Assembly (NCBI GenBank): GCA_037145635.1
Contig: JBBCXB010000002.1
Span: 496,001-560,000 of the forward strand
From: JAATFS01 sp037145635
Lineage (GTDB): Bacteria; Pseudomonadota; Gammaproteobacteria; Xanthomonadales; Xanthomonadaceae
Direction of reading: 5' to 3'
Length of the DNA: 64,000 nucleotides
Shown: positions 7,280 through 15,461 of the stretch, piece after piece
Numbering within the stretch: the first letter of the stretch is position 1
Layout: each line of letters opens with the position of its first letter
The notes under the pieces: generated by a model
The model's database searches: none
The model's input: the letters and a program-made list of their open reading frames with translations, nothing else
What the model was told of the DNA's origin: nothing
Program-made: the position numbers and the translations under genes

Positions 7280-8287
7280 TCAGAGGCGCGCGGCGATGGC
7301 CTTGGCGAAGCCCATGGTGTTGCCGCTGCCGCCCAGGTCCGGGGTCAGCGAATCGCGGGCCTCCAGGGTGGCGACGATGGCGTTGCGCAGACGCTCGGCA
7401 TTCTGCGGCTGGCCCAGGTGGTCCAGCATCTGCGCCGCGCCCAGCAGCAGCGCGCACGGGTTGGCCTTGCCCTGCCCGGCGATGTCCGGCGCCGAGCCGT
7501 GCACGGCCTCGAAGATCGCCGCCTCGGTGCCGATGTTGGCGCCCGGCGCCAGGCCGAGGCCGCCGACCAGGCCGGCGCACAGGTCGGAGATGATGTCGCC
7601 GAACAGGTTGGTGGTGACGATGATGTCGAACTGCTCCGGACGCATCACCAGCTGCATGCAGGTGTTGTCGACGATCATTTCCTGGAACTCGATCTCGGGA
7701 TACTGCGCGGCGACGTCGCGCGCGACCTTGAGGAACAGGCCCGAGGTCGACTTGATGATGTTGGCCTTGTGCACCGCGGTGACCTTCTTGCGACCGGTGG
7801 CGCGCGCCAGGTCGAAGGCATAGCGCACGATGCGCTCGGAGCCCTTGCGGGTGACGCGGGCGCCGGAGACGGCGGTCTCGCCGTCGGCCGACACTTCCTG
7901 GCCCTCGCTCAGGTAGGCGCCTTCGGTGTTCTCGCGCACGGTGATCAGGTCCACGCCGTCGGCGAAGCGCGACTTGGTGTTCGGGAACGACTTGGCCGGA
8001 CGCACGTTGGCGTACAGGTCGAACTTGCGGCGCAGCGCGACGTTGATCGAGCTGAAGCCCTCGCCCACCGGCGTGGTCAGCGGGCTCTTCAGCGCCACCT
8101 TGTGATTGCTGATCGAGGCCAGGGTCGATTCCGGCAGCAGGTCGCCGTGCTTCTCGAGGGCGACCAGGCCGGCGTCGGCGTACTCGTAGGTCAGGCCGGC
8201 CTGCAGCGCGTCGAGCACGAACAGGGTGGCATCCATGATCTCCGGGCCGATGCCGTCGCCGCGGATGACCGTGATTGTCTGCGTCAT
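7280..8287 (-). CDS. icd: NAD-type isocitrate dehydrogenase
   Basis: A 335-residue beta-decarboxylating dehydrogenase that oxidises isocitrate to 2-oxoglutarate in the citric acid cycle. The start MTQTITVIRGDGIGPEIMDA has the GDGIGPE nucleotide motif. VRENTEGAY, the GNTMGFAKA tail and the metal-binding NLFGDIISDLCAGLVGGLGL are all present. The length matches the short mitochondrial-like/xanthomonad NAD enzyme, not the 415-residue E. coli NADP enzyme; homoisocitrate or isopropylmalate dehydrogenases are close relatives, but the substrate loop (PLTTPVGEGFSSINVALRR) is isocitrate-like. ATG 8287 is chosen because upstream residues are not family-like. A shared palindromic terminator follows. Confidence 0.85.
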   Translation of the reverse strand: MTQTITVIRGDGIGPEIMDATLFVLDALQAGLTYEYADAGLVALEKHGDLLPESTLASISNHKVALKSPLTTPVGEGFSSINVALRRKFDLYANVRPAKSFPNTKSRFADGVDLITVRENTEGAYLSEGQEVSADGETAVSGARVTRKGSERIVRYAFDLARATGRKKVTAVHKANIIKSTSGLFLKVARDVAAQYPEIEFQEMIVDNTCMQLVMRPEQFDIIVTTNLFGDIISDLCAGLVGGLGLAPGANIGTEAAIFEAVHGSAPDIAGQGKANPCALLLGAAQMLDHLGQPQNAERLRNAIVATLEARDSLTPDLGGSGNTMGFAKAIAARL

Positions 8288-8540
8288 AGGATTGGGTTTT
8301 CCGAACAGAAGGGGAAGCGCCGACCGGAAGCCCGGAACCCCGGCGCAGGGAGGTTTCATCGGCAATTATGCCCGAACCCCCTCAGGCGCCCCAAACCGAC
8401 CATGGTCTAGGCCCGGGTCCGGCCTTGCCGCTGCGGCCCCGGGGGCGCCCGCGAAGCGGGCGCGCGAGCGCCGGGCCGGCGCAGTGCCGGCCCGGCCGCA
8501 GCAGCGCCGCCGTCCGCCCGGTCGCGGGCGGCGGCGCGCC

Positions 8541-8945
8541 TCAGCCGTGGCTGTGCTCGGCCGGGGCCGCAGCGCCGCCCTCGAGCTGGTCGAGGAAGTC
8601 GACCGCGCGGCGCAGGTGCGGGATCACGATCGAGCCGCCGACCACCAACCCCACCGAGAAGGTCTCGAAGAACTCCTCGCGGCTGACGCCGGCCTCCTTG
8701 CACTGGGCCACGTGGTAGCTGATGCAGTCGTCGCAGCGCAGCACCATCGAGGCCACCAGGCCCAGCAGCTCCTTGGTCTTCACGTCGAGCGCGCCGGCCT
8801 GGTAGGTCTGGGTGTCGAGCGCGAAGAAGCGGCGCACGACCTGGTTGGGCTCGGCCAGGATGCGCTGGTTCATGCGCTGGCGGAACTCGGTGAACTCGCG
8901 CAGGCGATCCTGCTCGGCGGCCGGGCCGCCCTCGGAAACGGTCAT
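8541..8945 (-). CDS. AhpD-like carboxymuconolactone decarboxylase family protein
   Basis: A 134-residue all-helical protein. The signature TKELLGLVASMVLRCDDCIS carries a CxxC pair (C71, C74) and H78, the redox and proton-relay residues of AhpD-like members, which reduce peroxiredoxins or act as gamma-carboxymuconolactone decarboxylases. The presence of both cysteines favours a thiol-redox role. Its ATG overlaps the TGA of the glutaredoxin gene by one base (TGATG), so the two are translationally coupled. That partnership again suggests thiol or peroxide metabolism rather than aromatic degradation. Confidence 0.8.
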   Translation of the reverse strand: MTVSEGGPAAEQDRLREFTEFRQRMNQRILAEPNQVVRRFFALDTQTYQAGALDVKTKELLGLVASMVLRCDDCISYHVAQCKEAGVSREEFFETFSVGLVVGGSIVIPHLRRAVDFLDQLEGGAAAPAEHSHG

Positions 8946-9250
8946 CAGGAAGCCCCGCCCTGCCCGTCCAGCAACGGCTCGAGCCGGCCGGCACGGTGCA
9001 GCGCCATCATGTCGTCGTAGCCGCCGACATGCACGTCGCCGACGAAGATCTGCGGCACGCTGGTGCGCCGGGCCAGCGCCACCATCTTGTCGCGCTCGGC
9101 CGGGTCCAGGTCGATGCGGACCTCGCTCCAGGTGCGGCCCTTGCTCTTGAGGAAATTCTTCGCCGCCACGCAGTACGGGCAGATCGCGGTGGAGTAGAGG
9201 GTGATCGGCGGGGGGGTGCCCGGGCCGGGCCCGGCAGTGTCTTGGCTCAC
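8945..9250 (-). CDS. grxC: Glutaredoxin 3-type protein
   Basis: A 101-residue thioredoxin-fold protein with ITLYSTAICPYCVAAKNFL, i.e. the CPYC dithiol at residues 24-27. It has the TSVPQIFVGD cis-proline loop that binds glutathione and the HVGGYDDMMALHRAGRL end typical of GrxC. It reduces protein and glutathione-mixed disulfides in the cytoplasm. I choose GTG 9250 because GGAG lies 6 bp upstream; an ATG at 9283 would add 11 residues but has no ribosome site. It is coupled to the AhpD-like gene downstream. Confidence 0.8.
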   Translation of the reverse strand: MSQDTAGPGPGTPPPITLYSTAICPYCVAAKNFLKSKGRTWSEVRIDLDPAERDKMVALARRTSVPQIFVGDVHVGGYDDMMALHRAGRLEPLLDGQGGAS

Positions 9251-9398
9251 GGGAAACTCCGCGGTGGGTTCGAGGTCGTACATATGGTAGCGGGCTGCTG
9301 GAATTTCGAGGCCGCTGCCGCAACACTGTGGACCGCCCCGATTCACCCGGGGCGCCGCCCTGCCCGCCTTCACCCGTCCAACCCCTCGGGAGCCCGAC

Positions 9399-11045
9399 TT
9401 GCGCCGTCCGCGCCTTCTGCCGCTTGCCACCGCCCTGCTCCTGGCCGCCGCCGGCCCGCTGCCGGCCCAGGAGAGCCGGCTGCCCGACATCGGCTCCTCG
9501 GCCGGCGAGCTGCTGACCCCGGCGCGCCAGGCCGAGTACGGGCAGATGATGCTGGCCGAGCTGCGCAACTACGGCTACGTGCTGGACGACCCGCTGATCG
9601 ACGACTGGCTGCAGACGCTGGGTGCCCGGCTGGGCGCCAACAGCGACCAGCCGCGGCAGCCGTTCACGTTCTTCATGCTGCGCGAGCGCCAGATCAATGC
9701 CTTCGCCACGCTGGGCGGCTACGTCGCGGTCAACGCCGGGCTGGTGCTCACCGCCGAGCGCGAGGACGAGGTGGCCGCGGTGCTGGCGCACGAGATCGCC
9801 CACGTGACCCAGCAGCACGTGCTGCGCGGGGTGGAGCGCGCCCAGCGCGACCAGATCCCGATCCTGCTGGGCATGCTGGCGGCGGTGGTGGCCGCCCAGC
9901 AGGCCGGCGGCAACTCCAGCGGCGACGCGACCATGGCCAGCATCACCAGCGCCATGGGCCTGATGGCGCAGCGCCAGATCAACTACACCCGCTCCAACGA
10001 GTCGGAGGCCGACCGCCTGGGCATCCGCACCCTGGCGCGCAGCGGCTACGACGTCGACGCGATGTCGGGCTTCTTCGAGCGCATGGCGCTGGCGATGCGC
10101 GGCAACGAGGGCGGCTACACCGCCCCGGACTACCTGCAGACCCACCCGGTGACCACCACCCGTATCAGCGAGGCCAAGGCGCGCGCCGAGCAGATGAAGA
10201 AGGACACCGTGCTGCTGACCACGCGCGTGCCCGGGGGTAGCCGCCAGGAGCGCGTGAACCCGTCCGATCCGTCGCTGTCCGAGCCGCTGGGCGCCTCCGC
10301 CAACCTGCTGCTGCCGTACGCGTTCCAGCTGCCGGCGGACACCGGCTCGCGCGGCGACAGCGGCCAGTTCGACTGGGCCCGCGAGCGCCTGCGGGTGCTC
10401 AGCGCCAACACCCCGGATGCGGCGATCCGCGAGTACGAGAACCTGCGCCGCGGCAGCAAGACCGGTCTCAGCGAGCCGCAACGCTACGGCCTGGCGCTGG
10501 CCCGGCTGCGCAACGGCGGCAGCCCGATGGAGGCCACGCATGCGCTCGCGGCGCTGCTGGAGGCGCAGCCGGACAACCTGTGGCTGGCGCTGGCGCTGGG
10601 CGAGGCGCAGTCGCGCGCCGGCCAGCGCGCGCAGGCCAACGAACGCTTCGACGCGCTGGTCAGGCGGCTGCCCAACCACCGCGCGGTGGCGCTGACCTAT
10701 GCCGGCATCCTCAACGAGCAGGCCTCGGCCGAGGCCGGCCGGCGTGCGCAGGAGGTGCTGGGCCCGCTGCTGCGCCAGGCCGGCGGCGACCCGCTGTTCC
10801 AGCAGACCTACGCCCGCGCCTGCGAACTGGCCGGCGACAGGGTGCGCGCCAGCGAGGCGTATGCCGAGGCTGCCTACCTGAACGGCCGGCCCGAGCAGGC
10901 GCTGATCCAGCTGCAGGCCCTGAAGAAGCAGGATCTGGACTATGTGACACGCGCACGGGTCGACGCCCGCATCACCGCGATCACGCCGACGGTGCTGGAA
11001 ATGCGGCGCCAGGGCATTCGCGACCCCGAACTGTCGCGGCGCTGA
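9399..11045 (+). CDS. bepA: Periplasmic M48 metalloprotease/chaperone BepA
   Basis: A 548-residue protein with a signal peptide (MRRPRLLPLATALLLAAAG, cut near PAQ). The zinc site HEIAH is at 131-135 and the third ligand region is SNESEADR near 199-206. The C-terminal half (about 320-530) is rich in Ala/Leu helical repeats like the TPR domain of BepA/YfgC. The family assists LptD and outer-membrane protein assembly at the BAM complex and degrades stalled substrates. Start is TTG 9399 with GGGAG 7 bp upstream. It ends just before the Pho box of phoB but is not obviously part of that operon. Confidence 0.85.
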   Translation: MRRPRLLPLATALLLAAAGPLPAQESRLPDIGSSAGELLTPARQAEYGQMMLAELRNYGYVLDDPLIDDWLQTLGARLGANSDQPRQPFTFFMLRERQINAFATLGGYVAVNAGLVLTAEREDEVAAVLAHEIAHVTQQHVLRGVERAQRDQIPILLGMLAAVVAAQQAGGNSSGDATMASITSAMGLMAQRQINYTRSNESEADRLGIRTLARSGYDVDAMSGFFERMALAMRGNEGGYTAPDYLQTHPVTTTRISEAKARAEQMKKDTVLLTTRVPGGSRQERVNPSDPSLSEPLGASANLLLPYAFQLPADTGSRGDSGQFDWARERLRVLSANTPDAAIREYENLRRGSKTGLSEPQRYGLALARLRNGGSPMEATHALAALLEAQPDNLWLALALGEAQSRAGQRAQANERFDALVRRLPNHRAVALTYAGILNEQASAEAGRRAQEVLGPLLRQAGGDPLFQQTYARACELAGDRVRASEAYAEAAYLNGRPEQALIQLQALKKQDLDYVTRARVDARITAITPTVLEMRRQGIRDPELSRR

Positions 11046-11053
11046 CCACCGCG

Positions 11054-11071
11054 CTGTCACATAAGAGTCAT
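11054..11071 (+). promoter_or_regulatory. Pho box upstream of phoB
   Basis: CTGTCACATAAGAGTCAT is an 18-bp site of two 7-bp halves with an AT-rich 4-bp spacer: 6/7 and 5/7 matches to the PhoB consensus half CTGTCAT. It lies about 50 bp before the phoB start, which fits the known autoregulation of phoBR by phosphate limitation. Confidence 0.65.
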
Positions 11072-11120
11072 GAAACCGTAGTCTACTGGCGCTCATCCGA
11101 AGCCTGACGGTGTCCCCCGC

Positions 11121-11810
11121 GTGCAGAAACGCATCCTGATCGTCGATGACGAACCCGCGATCCGCGACATGGTGGCCTTCGCCCTGCGCAAGGGCGAATT
11201 CGAGCCGGTGCATGCCGGCGACGCCCGCGAGGCGCAGACCGCCATCGCCGACCGCGTGCCCGACCTGATCCTGCTCGACTGGATGCTGCCCGGCACCAGC
11301 GGCCTGGACCTGGCGCGGCGCTGGCGCAAGGAATCGCTGACCCGCGAGATCCCGATCATCATGCTCACCGCGCGCGGCGAGGAGAACGACCGCGTCGGCG
11401 GGCTGGAGGCCGGGGTCGACGACTACGTGGTCAAGCCGTTCTCGGCTCGCGAGCTGCTGGCGCGCATCCGCGCGGTGATGCGCCGCACCCGCGAGGACGA
11501 CGAGGACGGCAGCGTGTCGATCGGGCCGCTGCGCATCGACGGCGCCGCCCACCGCGTGTTCGCCGCCGACGCCGCGGTGCCGATCGGGCCGACCGAGTAC
11601 CGCCTGCTGCACTTCTTCATGACCCACCCCGAGCGCGTCTACACCCGCACCCAGCTGCTGGACCACGTCTGGGGCGGCAGCGTGTACGTGGAGGAACGCA
11701 CCATCGACGTGCACATCCGCCGGCTGCGCAAGACGCTGGAGCCGTTCGGCCTGGAAAACATGGTGCAGACCGTGCGCGGCTCCGGTTACCGTTTCTCGTC
11801 GGCCACCTGA
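11121..11810 (+). CDS. phoB: Phosphate regulon response regulator PhoB
   Basis: A 229-residue OmpR-type regulator. The receiver domain holds the acidic pocket VDDEPA (D9, D10), the phosphorylated aspartate D53 in LILLDWMLPG, and K in VVKPFSA. The winged-helix domain (about 130-227) ends TVRGSGYRFS. It activates genes under phosphate starvation by binding Pho boxes, one of which precedes its own GTG start. It is followed by phoR after a 57-bp gap, then ppk and ppx, forming a phosphate-sensing and polyphosphate block. Confidence 0.93.
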   Translation: MQKRILIVDDEPAIRDMVAFALRKGEFEPVHAGDAREAQTAIADRVPDLILLDWMLPGTSGLDLARRWRKESLTREIPIIMLTARGEENDRVGGLEAGVDDYVVKPFSARELLARIRAVMRRTREDDEDGSVSIGPLRIDGAAHRVFAADAAVPIGPTEYRLLHFFMTHPERVYTRTQLLDHVWGGSVYVEERTIDVHIRRLRKTLEPFGLENMVQTVRGSGYRFSSAT

Positions 11811-11867
11811 TGCGCGTCCGCAAGGCGCGCCAGGCGCCGTCCCGCTGAGTCCCTGGCGCCGCCCTCC

Positions 11868-13196
11868 ATGCCCCGACACCTGCGTTCCGCCTGGTTCAAG
11901 ACGCTCGCCACCCTGGCCCTGCTGCTGGGGGGCGCGCTGCTGCTCGGGCTGCTGCTCGGCCAGGCCTGGATGGCGCTGGCGCTGGCCTCGCTCGGCGTGC
12001 TGGCCTGGCACTACTGGCGGCTGCGCCGGGTGCTGGGCCGGCTGACCGCGCGCCAGCGCTGGGAGCCGGCGCACGCCACCGGCGCCTGGAACGAGCTGGA
12101 CCGGCTGGTCTACCGCAGCCAGGCCGAGATGCGCGCGCGCAAGCGCCGCCTGGTGGACAGGCTGCGCACCTATCGCGCCGCCGCGGCCGCACTGCCGGAC
12201 GCGGTGGTGGTGGTGGACCGCAACAGCCAGCGCGTGCAGTGGTTCAACGAGGCCGCCGGCAGCCTGCTCGGCCTGATCCACCCCGGCGACCTCGGCGTGC
12301 CGGTGGTCGAGCGCCTGCAGCCGCTGCCGCTGGCGCACTGGCTGGCCGCCGGCCGCAACGCCGAGCCGATGCTGGACGCGGCCTCGCCGGTGGACCCGGA
12401 CCTGCGCCTCAACCTGCGGCTGATCCCCTATTCCGACGACTACTGGCTGCTGGTCGCGCGCGACGTCAGCAAGCTGCTGCGCCTGGAGCAGGTGCGCCGC
12501 GACTTCGTGGCCAACGTCTCGCACGAGCTGCGCACGCCGCTGACCGTGGTGCACGGCTACCTCGACATGCTCGACCCGGAGGACTTCCCCGACTCGGGCC
12601 CGATGCTGGTGGAGATGCGCAAGCAGTCGCAGCGCATGGCGCAGCTGGTCGAGGACCTGCTGACGCTGTCGCGGCTGGAATCGCAGGAGGACATCGGCGA
12701 GGAGCACGTGGCGATGGCGCCGATGCTGGCGACACTGCGCCGCGAAGCCGAGGCCTACAGCCAGGGCCGCCACACGATCGAGGTGATCGACCGCGCCGGC
12801 TGCGACCTGCTCGGCTCCAACAAGGAGCTGCACAGCGCGTTCTCCAACCTGGTCACCAATGCGGTGCGCTACACGCCGGCCGGCGGCACCGTGACCCTGG
12901 TCTTCGCGCGCGAGGGCGACGGCGTGGCGCTGGCGGTGCGCGACACCGGCTACGGCATCCCCGCCTCGCACCTGCCGCGGATCACCGAGCGCTTCTACCG
13001 GGTCTCCAGCAGCCGCTCGCGCGAGAGCGGCGGCACCGGGCTGGGTCTGTCGATCGTCAAGCACGTGCTGAGCCTGCACCAGGCCCGGCTGGAGATCGAC
13101 AGCGAGGTCGGCAAGGGCAGCGCATTCTCGTGCCACTTCGCCGCCGCGCGAGTGGTCGCGCGCGAGGCCGGCGCACCGCTGTCACGATCGGCGTGA
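11868..13196 (+). CDS. phoR: Phosphate regulon sensor histidine kinase PhoR
   Basis: A 442-residue kinase. Two N-terminal membrane segments (about 11-31 and 33-50) leave almost no periplasmic loop, as in PhoR. A charged linker and a PAS-like domain (about 100-200, containing PDAVVVVDRNSQRVQWFNEA) follow. The dimerisation helix has phospho-acceptor H219 in FVANVSHELRTPL, and the ATPase has N, G1 and G2 boxes (NLVTNAVRYT, DTGYGIP, GGTGLGLSIV). It phosphorylates PhoB when phosphate is scarce, normally under control of the PstSCAB-PhoU complex, which is not in this window. Confidence 0.93.
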   Translation: MPRHLRSAWFKTLATLALLLGGALLLGLLLGQAWMALALASLGVLAWHYWRLRRVLGRLTARQRWEPAHATGAWNELDRLVYRSQAEMRARKRRLVDRLRTYRAAAAALPDAVVVVDRNSQRVQWFNEAAGSLLGLIHPGDLGVPVVERLQPLPLAHWLAAGRNAEPMLDAASPVDPDLRLNLRLIPYSDDYWLLVARDVSKLLRLEQVRRDFVANVSHELRTPLTVVHGYLDMLDPEDFPDSGPMLVEMRKQSQRMAQLVEDLLTLSRLESQEDIGEEHVAMAPMLATLRREAEAYSQGRHTIEVIDRAGCDLLGSNKELHSAFSNLVTNAVRYTPAGGTVTLVFAREGDGVALAVRDTGYGIPASHLPRITERFYRVSSSRSRESGGTGLGLSIVKHVLSLHQARLEIDSEVGKGSAFSCHFAAARVVAREAGAPLSRSA

Positions 13197-13230
13197 TATG
13201 AAGTAGGCGTCGTTTCACCGCCGTTTCCCC

Positions 13231-15417
13231 ATGACCGGCAGTGCGGCCGTTGCGGATGACGCGGCTGCGCTGGCGGGCTCCATGTTCACGTACCGTCCGA
13301 GCAACGATCCCTCCATGGCCAGCGTCACGCACTCCGTCGATACCGTCCCCACCGCCGACAGCGGCAGCGATCCGCTGCGCGATCCGGGCCTGTACCTCAA
13401 CCGCGAGCTGTCGCAGCTGGACTTCAACTTCCGGGTGCTGGCGCAGGCGCTGGACGAGCAGGTGCCGCTGCTGGAGCGGCTGCGCTTCCTGTGCATCTCC
13501 TGCACCAACCTGGACGAGTTCTTCGAGATCCGTGCCGCCACCGTGCGCCACGCGCAGGAATTCGGGCTGCCGCCGGCGCCGGACGGGATGAGCCCGACCG
13601 CCATCCTCAACGCCGTGCACGAGCGCGCCGCCAAGCTGGTCGAGCAGCAGTACCGCTGCTGGAACGACGTGCTGCGGCCGGCGCTGGCCGACGCCGGGGT
13701 GGGCGTGCTCGGGCGCAATTCGTGGTCGCCGCGCCAGAAGCGCTGGCTGCGCGCCTACTTCCGCAACGAGATCATGCCGGTGCTGTCGCCGCTGGGGCTG
13801 GATCCGGCGCACCCCTTCCCCAAGATCCTCAACAAGACCCTCAACATCGTGGTGGTGCTGGAAGGCACCGACGCGTTCGGCCGCGCCGGCCACCTGGCGA
13901 TCGTGCGGGCGCCGCGCTCGCTGCCGCGCATCATCCAGCTGCCGGAGAGCCTGTCCACGCCGGGCGGGCAGACCTTCGTGTTCCTGTCGTCGGTGCTGTC
14001 GGCGTTCGTCGACGAGATGTTCCCGGGCATGCAGGTCAAGGGCGCCTACCAGTTCCGCGTGACCCGCAATTCCGAACTGGTGGTCGACGAGGAAGAAGTG
14101 GAGAACCTGGCGCTGGCGCTGCGCGACGAGCTGGTCGACCGCGGCTACCGCCCGGCGGTGCGGCTGGAGATCGCCGAGGACTGCCCCGCGCCGATCGTGC
14201 GTACGCTGCTGCTGAACTTCGGCCTGCAGGACAACGCGGTCTACCGCATCGCCGGGCCGGTCAACCTCAGCCGCGTCACCCAGGTCTACGACCTGGTGCA
14301 GCGGCCGGAGCTGAAGTACCCGCCGTTCAACCCGCGCACGCTGCGCGACAGCGACGGCATCTTCGAGATCATCGCCAAGGGCGACGTGCTGCTGCACCAC
14401 CCCTTCGACGCGTTCACCGCGGTGCTGGACGTGATCCGGCAGGCAGCCACCGATCCGAACGTGCTGGCGATCAAGCAGACCCTGTACCGCACCGGCAAGG
14501 ACTCGGCGATCGTCGACGCGCTGGTGCTGGCCGCGCGCAACGGCAAGGACGTGACCGTGGTGGTGGAACTGCGCGCGCGCTTCGACGAGGAGGCCAACCT
14601 CGGACTGGCCGACAAGCTGCAGGAGGCCGGGGTGCAGGTGGTCTACGGCGTGGTCGGCTACAAGACCCACGCCAAGATGCTGCTGATCGTGCGCCGCGAG
14701 GGCCGCAAGCTGCGCCGCTACGTGCACCTGGGCACCGGCAACTACCACAGCGGCACCGCGCGCGCCTACACCGACCTGAGCCTGATCACCGCCGATCCGG
14801 AGATCGGCAACGACGTGCACCTGCTGTTCCAGCAGCTGTCCGGGCTGGCGCCGCGGATGAAGCTGCAGCGCCTGCTGCAATCCCCGTTCACGCTGCATCC
14901 CGGCGTACTGCAGCGGATCGACCGCGAGACCCGGCTGGCCCGCGCCGGCCGGCCCGGCCGCATCATCGCCAAGATGAACGCGCTCAACGAGGCCCAGGTG
15001 ATCCGGGCGCTGTACACCGCCTCGCAGGCGGGAGTGCAGATCGACCTGATCGTGCGCGGCGCCTGCACCTTGCGCCCCGGCGTGCCGGGAGTGTCGGACA
15101 ACATCCGGGTGCGTTCGATCGTCGGCCGTTTCCTCGAGCACAGCCGGGTGTACTGGTTCGGCAACGACGGCGCGCCGGAACTGTTCTGCGCCAGCGCCGA
15201 CTGGCTGGAGCGCAACCTGCTGCGGCGCGTGGAGACCTGTTTCCCGGTGCTGGACCCGGACCTGGCACGGCGCATCTACCGCGAGGTGCTGCAGAACTAC
15301 CTGGACGACAACGTGGCGGCCTGGGAACTGGATGCGCAGGGGGTCTACCACAAGCGCTCGCCGGCCCCGGGCGAGCCGGCGCATTCGGCGCAGATGACCC
15401 TGCTCGAACGGCTGTGA
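13231..15417 (+). CDS. ppk1: Polyphosphate kinase 1
   Basis: A 728-residue PPK1 that makes polyphosphate from ATP reversibly. It has the N-terminal helical domain (LNRELSQLDFNFRVL), the head domain, and two phospholipase-D-like C domains. The autophosphorylated histidine is H480 in the KTHAKMLL motif; HLGTGNYHSGTAR is the second conserved block. The first about 45 residues before DPGLYLNREL are extra compared with E. coli, so the true start may be ATG 13282 or 13315 rather than 13231. Position directly after phoR suggests phosphate control. Confidence 0.93.
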   Translation: MTGSAAVADDAAALAGSMFTYRPSNDPSMASVTHSVDTVPTADSGSDPLRDPGLYLNRELSQLDFNFRVLAQALDEQVPLLERLRFLCISCTNLDEFFEIRAATVRHAQEFGLPPAPDGMSPTAILNAVHERAAKLVEQQYRCWNDVLRPALADAGVGVLGRNSWSPRQKRWLRAYFRNEIMPVLSPLGLDPAHPFPKILNKTLNIVVVLEGTDAFGRAGHLAIVRAPRSLPRIIQLPESLSTPGGQTFVFLSSVLSAFVDEMFPGMQVKGAYQFRVTRNSELVVDEEEVENLALALRDELVDRGYRPAVRLEIAEDCPAPIVRTLLLNFGLQDNAVYRIAGPVNLSRVTQVYDLVQRPELKYPPFNPRTLRDSDGIFEIIAKGDVLLHHPFDAFTAVLDVIRQAATDPNVLAIKQTLYRTGKDSAIVDALVLAARNGKDVTVVVELRARFDEEANLGLADKLQEAGVQVVYGVVGYKTHAKMLLIVRREGRKLRRYVHLGTGNYHSGTARAYTDLSLITADPEIGNDVHLLFQQLSGLAPRMKLQRLLQSPFTLHPGVLQRIDRETRLARAGRPGRIIAKMNALNEAQVIRALYTASQAGVQIDLIVRGACTLRPGVPGVSDNIRVRSIVGRFLEHSRVYWFGNDGAPELFCASADWLERNLLRRVETCFPVLDPDLARRIYREVLQNYLDDNVAAWELDAQGVYHKRSPAPGEPAHSAQMTLLERL

Positions 15418-15461
15418 GCCCGCGCTCACGGCCCTCGGCCGGCATCGGCTAACATTTCCCG

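Noticed and set aside
8541..13136. A 1,531-codon open frame on the minus strand, antisense to bepA, phoB and phoR
   Set aside because: Only its last 134 codons (the AhpD-like gene) have family features; the rest is a His/Arg/Gln-rich mirror of well-supported plus-strand genes, as GC-rich third positions produce.
13179..13196. Possible second Pho box before ppk
   Set aside because: CTGTCAC is followed by GATC and GGCGTGA; the second half does not resemble the consensus, and the site lies within the phoR coding end.
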